Origin: Dehalococcoidia bacterium
GTDB taxonomy: Bacteria > Chloroflexota > Dehalococcoidia > JACPQF01
NCBI GenBank assembly: GCA_030650265.1
Contig: JAUSEJ010000851.1
Location: 1-5,130, forward strand
DNA length: 5,130 bases
Reading direction: 5' to 3'
Within the stretch, counting starts at the first letter, position 1; every line of letters starts with the position of its first letter. Under the pieces are notes generated by a model, which saw only the letters and a list, made by a program, of their open reading frames with translations, was not told where the DNA came from and did not search any database. This document shows positions 1 through 5,130 of the stretch, one piece after another. Both the position numbers and the translations under genes were made by a program.

Positions 1-360
1 ATATCGATCTTCTTTGCCATCGCCGGACTGGCCGGGCTGGGCTTGCCAGGCATGAGCGGGTTCGTAGCCGAGTTCATGGTCCTGATGGGCACGTTCCAGA
101 CCTATCCTGTTTTGGGCATTCTCGGTATTGTAGCGGTGGCTATAACCGCCGTATATGTCCTACGAATGCTGGCGACGGTCTTCTTCGGGCCACTCAATCC
201 GAAGTGGGAGAAGCTTCCGGATGCTCGCCGGGCAGAAGTGTTTGCCATGTCCATTCTCGGCTTCTTCCTGATATTCGTCGGTGTATACCCGACCCCCTTT
301 GTTCGGGTCATTACTAGCAGCGTGGCTCCCATAGTTTCGAGAATAGTAGGTGTCCAATGA
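1..360 (+). CDS. nuoM: NADH-quinone oxidoreductase subunit M (NuoM), C-terminal 119 residues, 5' truncated by the window
   Basis: This is the tail of one of the three antiporter-like membrane subunits of complex I, which move protons across the cytoplasmic membrane. The frame is open from base 1 to the TGA at 358-360. The visible part begins in a conserved transmembrane helix with the family motif LPGMSGFVAEF at residues 15-25. The Glu at residue 24 (bases 70-72) matches the functionally important glutamate of this helix in NuoM proteins. A hydrophobic helix follows at about residues 36-62, ending in FFGP, a typical NuoM/NuoL feature. After a short charged loop (about 66-79) comes a final helix at about 80-100. 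The last four bases overlap the start of nuoN (ATGA), and nuoM followed by nuoN is the standard order at the end of nuo operons. NuoL and Mrp-type antiporters share this fold, but the motif and the neighbour favour NuoM. The start and about three quarters of the protein lie upstream of the window. Confidence 0.93.
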   Translation: MSIFFAIAGLAGLGLPGMSGFVAEFMVLMGTFQTYPVLGILGIVAVAITAVYVLRMLATVFFGPLNPKWEKLPDARRAEVFAMSILGFFLIFVGVYPTPFVRVITSSVAPIVSRIVGVQ

Positions 361-1793
361 ACTGGTGGTTGTTCCTTCCCGAGTTCCTGGTTGTCATACT
401 TGCCTTCGCTGTCTTCGGCCTTGACCTTGTCACTCCCGATAATAGGAAGAACCTTCTGGCTTGGGGCGGCGCCATCGGGTTGTTCATCATCATTGGCGCT
501 GTGGTCGGCTTGTGGGGAACGAATACCATACTCTACGATGGGCTGTTCTATTTGGACTCTTTTGCCCTGATCTTCAAGGCTTTCTTCCTTCTGGTAGCAG
601 TAGTGATTATTCTTTCATCTCTTGATCATGCCTCGCGTTTCCTCAGCCACTTAGGTGAGTACTACGGCCTGATCATCCTGGCGACTCTGGGAATGATGTT
701 GATGGCTTCGGCGGGCGAGATGATTACGGCTTTTGTCGCCATCGAGTTGGTCAGCTTTTCCTTCTACGTTCTCGCTTCCTACAATAAGAACAGCGCTAGA
801 TCGAGCGAGGCTGGCATCAAGTACATTATTATCGGGGCCTTTTCGTCGGCTCTCATGCTATACGGCATGAGCCTTATCTATGCGGCGACCAAGACCACCA
901 CCTTTGCCGGGATTTTCGCTTCGCTGTCAACTTCCGGACAGATGGATTTCGGCTGGATATTGGGGGTTTTGTTAATACTGGCCGGGCTTGGCTTCAAGGT
1001 GTCGGCGGCGCCGTTCCATATGTGGGCGCCAGATGTTTACGAAGGCGCCCCGACGCCTGTGACGGCCTTCCTATCAGTAGCTTCTAAGGCGGCAGGTTTT
1101 GTTCTGTTGGTCCGGTTGTTTGCCATGGCTTTCATGCCCAGCATCGAGGTGTGGCGATCGATGATAGTGATTATGTCCGTTGCTACCATGACCATTGGCA
1201 ATTTGGTGGCGATGAGGCAGACCAACATTAAGAGACTTCTGGCTTATTCCAGCATTGCCCAGGCAGGTTATATACTCGTTGGCGTGGCGTCGCTGTCACC
1301 CTCCTCGCCGATGGCGGGTAATGCGATCATTCTGCATATCCTGGGCTATGGTGTGAGCAATCTGGCGGCGTTTGTCTGCATAATTGTCTACCAGAACCTG
1401 TCGGACAAGGAGAATATCGAAGACTACGCTGGCCTGTCCCGCCGTGCTCCTTTCGTGGCGATGGCGATGCTAGTTGCCCTGTTTTCATTGGCAGGGATGC
1501 CATTCTTCGTCGGGTTCATCTCCAAGTTCTACCTGTTTACGGCGGCAGCCAATCAGGGCATGATTTGGCTTGCCCTGGTGGCCATCTTTAATAGCTTCAT
1601 ATCTCTCTATTACTACCTGCAGGTGGTAAAGCAGATGTACGTGAGATCCCCTGAGGATCCAGGGCGACTGGCAGTGCCGGCCCTGATCAATGTCTTGCTG
1701 GTCGTGTTGGTGGTCCTGGTATCGGCCGTAGGCATCTACCCTGAACCACTGCTTCGTTTCATTAGCGCTGCCTCGCAAATCCTGCTGGCGTGA
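357..1793 (+). CDS. nuoN: NADH-quinone oxidoreductase subunit N (NuoN)
   Basis: Complete 478-residue antiporter-like subunit of the complex I membrane arm, of normal family length. It is a multi-helix membrane protein thought to form one of the proton-translocation channels. Residues expected to carry protons can be seen: Glu130 in the AIELVSFSFYVL helix, Lys214 in GFKVSAAPFHMWAPD, Lys244 in SVASKAAGF, and Lys390 in FISKFY of the late broken helix. The stretch at residues 212-240, with PFHMWAPDVYEGAPTPV, is diagnostic of NuoN. The segment IKRLLAYSSIAQAGY at 291-305 is also conserved. The ATG overlaps the nuoM stop codon (ATGA) and has only a weak upstream AGG, so translation is probably coupled to nuoM. 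This looks like the last gene of a nuo operon, because a 175-base gap follows. Nothing appears truncated or mutated. Confidence 0.97.
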   Translation: MNWWLFLPEFLVVILAFAVFGLDLVTPDNRKNLLAWGGAIGLFIIIGAVVGLWGTNTILYDGLFYLDSFALIFKAFFLLVAVVIILSSLDHASRFLSHLGEYYGLIILATLGMMLMASAGEMITAFVAIELVSFSFYVLASYNKNSARSSEAGIKYIIIGAFSSALMLYGMSLIYAATKTTTFAGIFASLSTSGQMDFGWILGVLLILAGLGFKVSAAPFHMWAPDVYEGAPTPVTAFLSVASKAAGFVLLVRLFAMAFMPSIEVWRSMIVIMSVATMTIGNLVAMRQTNIKRLLAYSSIAQAGYILVGVASLSPSSPMAGNAIILHILGYGVSNLAAFVCIIVYQNLSDKENIEDYAGLSRRAPFVAMAMLVALFSLAGMPFFVGFISKFYLFTAAANQGMIWLALVAIFNSFISLYYYLQVVKQMYVRSPEDPGRLAVPALINVLLVVLVVLVSAVGIYPEPLLRFISAASQILLA

Positions 1794-1805
1794 CGCGGGG
1801 GTCAC
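1790..1805. repeat. Short perfect dyad GTGAC-N6-GTCAC across the nuoN stop codon
   Basis: GTGAC at 1790-1794 and GTCAC at 1801-1805 form a perfect 5-base inverted repeat around a G-rich 6-base spacer. The left arm contains the nuoN TGA. It could be a small protein-binding operator or a weak hairpin. The stem is too short, and lacks a following T run, to be an intrinsic terminator. The spacing between GTGA and TCAC is 8 bases, so it does not match the CRP pattern, which has 6. It lies about 90 bases upstream of the proposed ugd promoter. A dyad of this size can occur by chance. Confidence 0.3.
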
Positions 1806-1892
1806 AACATCTGGCCAGGACAGGGGGCGAGAAGCTGGCCTGTGTTTCGCTTCTGGCTTCTCTGCTATTGCCGTCTCCTGCCCTTTGCAAGG

Positions 1893-1921
1893 TTGCAGCT
1901 ACCCCTGTTTTCCGGTATACT
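1893..1921 (+). promoter_or_regulatory. Putative sigma70-type promoter for ugd and possibly nuoEF
   Basis: A -35-like TTGCAG (1893-1898) is followed by a 17-base spacer and a -10 hexamer TATACT (1916-1921), which differs from TATAAT at one base. The -35 keeps the TTG core but matches only three of six positions. Transcription would start near 1928, giving a leader of about 40 bases before the TTG start of the dehydrogenase. It lies in the only large intergenic gap of the window, where a new transcription unit is expected. This is a match to a consensus only, so the start site is inferred. Confidence 0.45.
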
Positions 1922-1955
1922 ATTGCGGGTGGATTGTGCGGGATATCACTTTCCT

Positions 1956-1960
1956 AGGAG
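1956..1960 (+). promoter_or_regulatory. Ribosome binding site fixing the TTG start of ugd
   Basis: AGGAG at 1956-1960 lies 8 bases upstream of the TTG at 1969-1971, a good spacing. An in-frame TAA at 1963-1965 rules out any start further upstream. The next in-frame start-type codon (GTG at 1984) would cut into the first strand of the NAD-binding fold. Site and context together make TTG the start codon. Confidence 0.7.
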
Positions 1961-1968
1961 CGTAAATT

Positions 1969-3270
1969 TTGAAGAAGATCTGTGTGATTGGCATGGGGTA
2001 TGTCGGGATGACGACAGCCGCGTGCTTTTCCGATCTTGGAAACACGGTGGTCGGGCTCGACATAAACATCGAGAAGCTGGAGAAGCTCAGCAGAGGCCAG
2101 ATTCCGATCTATGAGCCGGGATTGGAGGAGTTGATCAGGCGAAACAAACAATCCGGGCGTTTGACATTCACCGATAACTATGATGAGGGAGTCGGGAGCG
2201 CCGATTTCGTGTTTGTGGCGGTAGATAGTCCTTCCGGGCCGGAGGGTGAGGCCGATATGACGGCAGTACGATCGGCCGCAGCAAGTATCGCTCATGCGTT
2301 GAGGAGCTACAAGGTTATCATCAACAAGAGCACCGTGCCAATTGGCACAGGGGACCTCGTCACCTCCATTATCGAGCGGGAGAATCCGCAGGCTCATTTC
2401 AGCGTTGTTTCGAACCCGGAGTTTCTGCGAGAGGGAAGCGCAATTCAGGACTTTATGCATCCCGATCGGGTGGTCCTTGGCGCAGTCGACCGGAGTGCGG
2501 CAGAGAAAGTGGCGGAGTTGTATGCTCCTCTCAATAGTAAGGTCATTATCACCGACTTGCGCTCGGCGGAAATGATAAAGTACGCTTCCAATGCTTTTCT
2601 GGCGACGAAAATTAGCTTCATCAACGAGATCGCTGGCGTGTGCGAAAAGCTAGGGGCGGACATCAAAGAGGTTGTCAGGGGCATGGGCACAGATCGGCGC
2701 ATTGGCAGCTACTTTCTCGACGCCGGCATTGGCTACGGAGGAAGTTGTTTCCCCAAGGATGTGAAAGCTCTTGCTCACATGGCTGCCGTGCATGGCTGTC
2801 ACCCGCAGTTGCTCAGGGCGGTGATGGATATCAATCAGGATCAGCGGAAGCAAGTGGTTCAAAGGTTGCGCGAGGCTCTTGGACCTCTCGAGGGGAAGAC
2901 GATTGGCCTCTTGGGTTTGAGTTTCAAGCCCGATACCGACGATATGCGGGGGGCTCCCTCTGTTGAGATCGTCCACCTTCTCCAGCATGAGGGAGCGCGA
3001 CTTAGGGCTTATGACCCGGCAGCAGCCGAAATGGCGGCACTGATCGTGCCAAAGGTGATGCTTTGCCCGGACCCGTACAGTGTGGCAATGGGCAGCGACG
3101 CCCTTGTAATCCTTACCGAATGGAACGAGTTCAAGCAGCTTGACAAGGTGAGGATCAAGCAACTAATGCGCCAGCCGGTGCTCGTGGATGGGCGCAATAT
3201 CTACGAGCCAGACGAGATGACAAGCCTTGGGTTCCATTATTTTGGCATCGGACGGGGCAATACCAGATAG
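1969..3270 (+). CDS. ugd: UDP-glucose 6-dehydrogenase (UDP-glucose/GDP-mannose dehydrogenase family)
   Basis: Predicted cytoplasmic enzyme of 433 residues that oxidises UDP-glucose to UDP-glucuronate in two NAD+-dependent steps, supplying precursors for capsule, exopolysaccharide or glycolipid. The N-terminal Rossmann domain has GMGYVG at residues 8-13 and an acidic residue ending the second strand (Asp31). Other family motifs are NKSTVP (119-124), SNPEFLREG (148-156), Lys204 and Asn208 in the [10 protein letters not shown] helix, and [10 protein letters not shown] (255-264) with the catalytic Cys260 and Asp264. The C-terminal UDP-binding domain carries [10 protein letters not shown] (318-327) and DGRNIYEP (407-414). 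Length and residue spacing are normal. One oddity is the loop after the fourth strand, which reads AVDSPSG (84-90) where most relatives have a GTP triplet. The start is TTG. A promoter-like site lies upstream, and nuoE begins 46 bases downstream. Family members acting on UDP-ManNAc, UDP-GlcNAc or GDP-mannose are alternatives, but the motifs fit the UDP-glucose type best. Confidence 0.93.
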   Translation: MKKICVIGMGYVGMTTAACFSDLGNTVVGLDINIEKLEKLSRGQIPIYEPGLEELIRRNKQSGRLTFTDNYDEGVGSADFVFVAVDSPSGPEGEADMTAVRSAAASIAHALRSYKVIINKSTVPIGTGDLVTSIIERENPQAHFSVVSNPEFLREGSAIQDFMHPDRVVLGAVDRSAAEKVAELYAPLNSKVIITDLRSAEMIKYASNAFLATKISFINEIAGVCEKLGADIKEVVRGMGTDRRIGSYFLDAGIGYGGSCFPKDVKALAHMAAVHGCHPQLLRAVMDINQDQRKQVVQRLREALGPLEGKTIGLLGLSFKPDTDDMRGAPSVEIVHLLQHEGARLRAYDPAAAEMAALIVPKVMLCPDPYSVAMGSDALVILTEWNEFKQLDKVRIKQLMRQPVLVDGRNIYEPDEMTSLGFHYFGIGRGNTR

Positions 3271-3306
3271 GGCGCGATTTGCTCTGGTGGAACCCCCCTG
3301 CCCTTT

Positions 3307-3312
3307 GGAGGG
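3307..3312 (+). promoter_or_regulatory. Ribosome binding site of nuoE, possibly folded into a small hairpin
   Basis: GGAGGG at 3307-3312 lies 4 bases before the ATG at 3317, strong in sequence but close. The preceding C run can pair with it: 3292-3298 against 3307-3313 gives seven positions with one C-A mismatch around an 8-base loop, which would cover the site. The site supports the ATG at 3317 over the in-frame ATG at 3227, which lies inside ugd. Confidence 0.55.
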
Positions 3313-3316
3313 TCTA

Positions 3317-3775
3317 ATGCAGAACGAACTGTCGGAGATTCTGGCCCCATTCGCCGGGAAAAAGGGGACGGTGATCCCTATTCTGCAAACTGTGCAAGAG
3401 AGGTTTGGCTTCATTTCCAAGGACTCCCTGGCCGGGATATCGCAGTTTCTGGGGATCTCGGAAAGTGAGCTTTTTGGCGTGATTACGTTTTACGCCCAAT
3501 TCAGGCTCACACCCACAGGGAAGCACATGGTGATGGTTTGTCGGGGCACGGCCTGTCATGTGCGTGGGAGCGCTCGAATAAAAACCGAAGTAGAGAAGAG
3601 TCTGGGCATAAGGGCGGGCGAAACAACAGCGGACATGCAGTACAGTCTTGAGACTATCGCCTGCATTGGCGCCTGTGCCTTGGCGCCGACGATGGTTGTT
3701 GACAAAGACACTTACGGTGAAATGACGACTAAAAAGGTCGGCGAGATTTTCGGCGACGGACGCAAGGTGAGCTAG
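3317..3775 (+). CDS. nuoE: NuoE/HydC-type 24 kDa [2Fe-2S] subunit of an NADH-linked oxidoreductase
   Basis: 152-residue thioredoxin-like ferredoxin, close to the usual length for NuoE, HydC and HndA. It carries one [2Fe-2S] cluster and partners the FMN/NADH-binding NuoF subunit in complex I, in NAD(P)-linked FeFe hydrogenases and in NAD-linked formate dehydrogenases. The four cluster ligands are visible as C75-x4-C80 (VCRGTACHVRG) and C116-x3-C120 (CIGACALAP). The N-terminal helical part includes the family pattern around VQERFGFIS (26-34) and a GVITFYAQF segment (54-62). The end of ugd lies 46 bases upstream with no clear terminator between them, so co-transcription with ugd is possible. The stop TAG directly abuts the ATG of nuoF. 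Sequence alone does not say whether the complex is complex I or a soluble enzyme. Confidence 0.93.
   Translation: MQNELSEILAPFAGKKGTVIPILQTVQERFGFISKDSLAGISQFLGISESELFGVITFYAQFRLTPTGKHMVMVCRGTACHVRGSARIKTEVEKSLGIRAGETTADMQYSLETIACIGACALAPTMVVDKDTYGEMTTKKVGEIFGDGRKVS
3764..3770 (+). promoter_or_regulatory. Ribosome binding site of nuoF inside the nuoE 3' end
   Basis: AAGGTGA at 3764-3770 differs from AAGGAGG at two positions and lies 5 bases before the ATG at 3776. It supports the first ATG rather than the second in-frame ATG at 3791. It lies within the last codons of nuoE, as is common in coupled gene pairs. Confidence 0.5.
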
Positions 3776-5130
3776 ATGGCAGTAGAAGAAATGATCAATA
3801 GTGCCACTTTGGATTCCGCTAGCGGGGACAAGCCAATCGGTAACGGGGCCGATCACAGGACAGTCCTGATCTGTCGGGGGCCCTGCCAATCTGGCCAGGC
3901 TCCCAAGATTCACGAGTACATCGAGAAGGAAATGGCGCGCCTGGGGATGTCGGACAAGGTGCTGGTGAAGGCCACTGGCTGCCACGGTTTCTGCCAGCAG
4001 GGGCCGACCGTCATAATCGAACCCGAAGGCGTACTCTACGTCAAAGTCGATTCAGTGGACGCACCGGAGATTGTCGAAAGCCATATTTTGGGTGGCAAGG
4101 TGATCGACCGGCTTCTCTACATTGATCCGATCAGCGGGCAGAGGGTCCCCTATTACAGCGACGTTTTGTTCTACAGATCTCAGGAGCGCATAGTCCTACA
4201 GAACTGCGGGAAAATTGATCCTGAAAACATTGACGAATACCTGGCCGTCGGGGGCTATAACGCGCTACGAAAGGCCCTGCTGGGTATGACTCCCGATCAG
4301 GTGAGGGCTGAGGTAAAAACCTCCGTGATACGGGGAAGGGGAGGCGCGGGCTTCCCTACCGGAATGAAGTGGGATTTCTGCGCAGCATCGCCGGGTCCTG
4401 TCAAGTACATGATTTGCAACGCCGACGAAGGCGACCCTGGCGCATTTATGGACCGGGGAACGATGGAGGGCGATCCTCACGCCGTCTTAGAGGGTCTTAT
4501 GCTCGGGGGCTATGCCATCGGCGCTCCGTATGGCTATATCTACTGTCGGGCCGAGTATCCTCTGGCTCTGCGCCGCATGCGCATTGCCATCAAGCAGGCC
4601 GAGGAAAGGGGATATCTGGGCCATAACATCTTCGGCACCAATTTCAGCTTTGAAGTTCAGATCAAGGAGGGTGCCGGCGCCTTCGTTTGCGGCGAGGAAA
4701 CGGCCCTCATGGCCTCCATTGAAGGGAAGCGCGGCATGCCTCGCGCCCGCCCGCCTTTCCCGGCTGTGGCTGGTCTCTGGGGAAAGCCTTCGAATATAAA
4801 TAACGTAGAGACCCTCGCCAGCATTCCCGACATAGTTCTTCGAGGTGGGGAGTGGTACGCCGGCATCGGCACGGAGAAAAGCAAGGGCACCAAGGTATTT
4901 GCTCTGACCGGTAATATAGCCAATAGCGGTCTCGTCGAAGTGCCGATGGGCATCAAGCTGCGGGACATCATCTTTGAGATCGGCGGCGGAATTCCCAAGG
5001 GCAAGCGCTTCAAGGCGGCCCAAACCGGTGGCCCCATAGGCGGCTGCTTGCCCTCAAGTCTTCTCGACCTCTCGATCGACTACGAGTCGCTGTCTGCAGA
5101 AGGCGCTTTGATGGGAAGCGGCGGTTTGGT
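3776..5130 (+). CDS. nuoF: NuoF/HydB-type NADH-binding flavoprotein with N-terminal [2Fe-2S] thioredoxin-like domain, 3' truncated by the window
   Basis: 451 codons are visible and the frame is still open at the window end. The protein transfers electrons between NAD(H) and iron-sulfur clusters through FMN. Residues about 28-110 form an extra thioredoxin-like domain with Cys33, Cys37, Cys69 and Cys73 (LICRGPCQSG and ATGCHGFCQQGP). A linker with VLQNCGKIDP (140-149) follows. The flavin/NADH core has RGRGGAGFPTGMKW (186-199), NADEGDPGAFMDR (215-227) and EGAGAFVCGEETALM (298-312). A SLBB-type region begins at about residue 372 (KVFALTGN) and reaches GGPIGGC (418-424). The C-terminal [4Fe-4S] domain, and any ferredoxin extension, lie beyond the window. 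This architecture is that of HydB/HndC and of many longer NuoF annotations. Classical NuoF of about 430-450 residues lacks the first domain. The start directly follows the nuoE stop in the same frame. Assignment to the family is firm. Its partner enzyme (complex I, FeFe hydrogenase or formate dehydrogenase) is undecided. Confidence 0.94.
   Translation, partial: MAVEEMINSATLDSASGDKPIGNGADHRTVLICRGPCQSGQAPKIHEYIEKEMARLGMSDKVLVKATGCHGFCQQGPTVIIEPEGVLYVKVDSVDAPEIVESHILGGKVIDRLLYIDPISGQRVPYYSDVLFYRSQERIVLQNCGKIDPENIDEYLAVGGYNALRKALLGMTPDQVRAEVKTSVIRGRGGAGFPTGMKWDFCAASPGPVKYMICNADEGDPGAFMDRGTMEGDPHAVLEGLMLGGYAIGAPYGYIYCRAEYPLALRRMRIAIKQAEERGYLGHNIFGTNFSFEVQIKEGAGAFVCGEETALMASIEGKRGMPRARPPFPAVAGLWGKPSNINNVETLASIPDIVLRGGEWYAGIGTEKSKGTKVFALTGNIANSGLVEVPMGIKLRDIIFEIGGGIPKGKRFKAAQTGGPIGGCLPSSLLDLSIDYESLSAEGALMGSGGL

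Noticed and set aside
1790..1805. CRP/FNR-type binding site
   Set aside because: The spacing between GTGA and TCAC is 8 rather than 6 bases, and the FNR core TTGAT/ATCAA is absent. Only a generic dyad can be claimed.
1794..1968. Intrinsic terminator after nuoN
   Set aside because: Available stems are short or have long loops, and none is followed by a T run. TTTT at 1908-1911 has no adjacent strong GC-rich stem.
1842..2114. Open + frame of about 90 codons starting in the gap and running into ugd in another frame
   Set aside because: It overlaps the well-supported start of ugd, has no good ribosome binding site and shows no recognisable domain. Its downstream half is an out-of-frame reading of ugd.
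1954..2460. Open frame on the - strand opposite the 5' part of ugd
   Set aside because: It lies wholly opposite ugd and its leader, with no family motifs in its translation. It is best explained as a shadow of the real gene.
3140..3168. Perfect -35-like TTGACA inside ugd as a possible nuoE promoter
   Set aside because: At 16-18 bases downstream the best -10 candidates (ACTAAT, CTAATG, TAATGC) are poor, and the sequence is constrained by coding for ugd.
3227..3316. In-frame upstream ATG that would add 30 residues to NuoE
   Set aside because: The extension lies mostly inside ugd, resembles no NuoE N-terminus and lacks the strong ribosome binding site seen before the ATG at 3317.
3314..3985. 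Long open frame on the - strand opposite nuoE and the start of nuoF
   Set aside because: It is antisense to two genes with intact family motifs, and its translation shows no recognisable fold. Long antisense frames are common in GC-rich coding DNA.
4487..5023. Open frame on the - strand opposite the NADH/FMN core of nuoF
   Set aside because: The + strand carries a contiguous NuoF with all core motifs. The antisense translation shows no recognisable domain.

Overview
The window is protein-coding throughout, all on the + strand, from a bacterium of moderate GC content (roughly mid-50s percent by eye). It carries parts of two respiratory or redox gene groups with one sugar-nucleotide gene between them. 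Gene density, four-base overlaps and back-to-back stop/start junctions look like ordinary bacterial operons. No marker gene fixes the taxon. A complex I membrane-arm operon ending in nuoN, together with a HydB-type NuoF, suits an anaerobic or facultative lineage such as Chloroflexota/Dehalococcoidia, but that is a low-confidence inference.

Layout. Positions 1-360 hold the 3' end of nuoM and 357-1793 hold complete nuoN. These are the last two proton-pumping antiporter-like subunits of complex I, translationally coupled by an ATGA overlap. Positions 1794-1968 are the only substantial intergenic gap. It contains a GTGAC dyad at the nuoN stop, a plausible sigma70-type promoter (TTGCAG-N17-TATACT) and a Shine-Dalgarno site, but no convincing intrinsic terminator. 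Positions 1969-3270 hold a complete UDP-glucose 6-dehydrogenase-type gene starting at TTG. Positions 3317-3775 hold nuoE, the 24 kDa [2Fe-2S] subunit. Positions 3776-5130 hold the first 451 codons of a nuoF-type flavoprotein that runs off the window. It has no stop codon here, so a search limited to closed reading frames would miss it.

How they fit. NuoM and NuoN belong to the membrane arm that couples electron transfer to ion pumping. NuoE and NuoF form the NADH-oxidising/NAD+-reducing diaphorase module. The NuoF here has an extra N-terminal thioredoxin-like iron-sulfur domain of the kind found in HydB/HndC of NAD(P)-linked hydrogenases, in NAD-linked formate dehydrogenases and in some NuoF annotations. 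The pair may therefore serve a soluble or bifurcating enzyme rather than classical complex I, and the gene just beyond the window would decide this. The sugar-nucleotide dehydrogenase makes UDP-glucuronate or a related sugar acid for envelope polysaccharides and has no obvious mechanistic link to its neighbours. All catalytic residues that can be checked are present, and no gene looks broken. No RNA genes, mobile elements, CRISPR arrays or long repeats were seen. I find no strong evidence for a wholly new system. The most notable points are the gene arrangement and the domain architecture of the NuoF protein.
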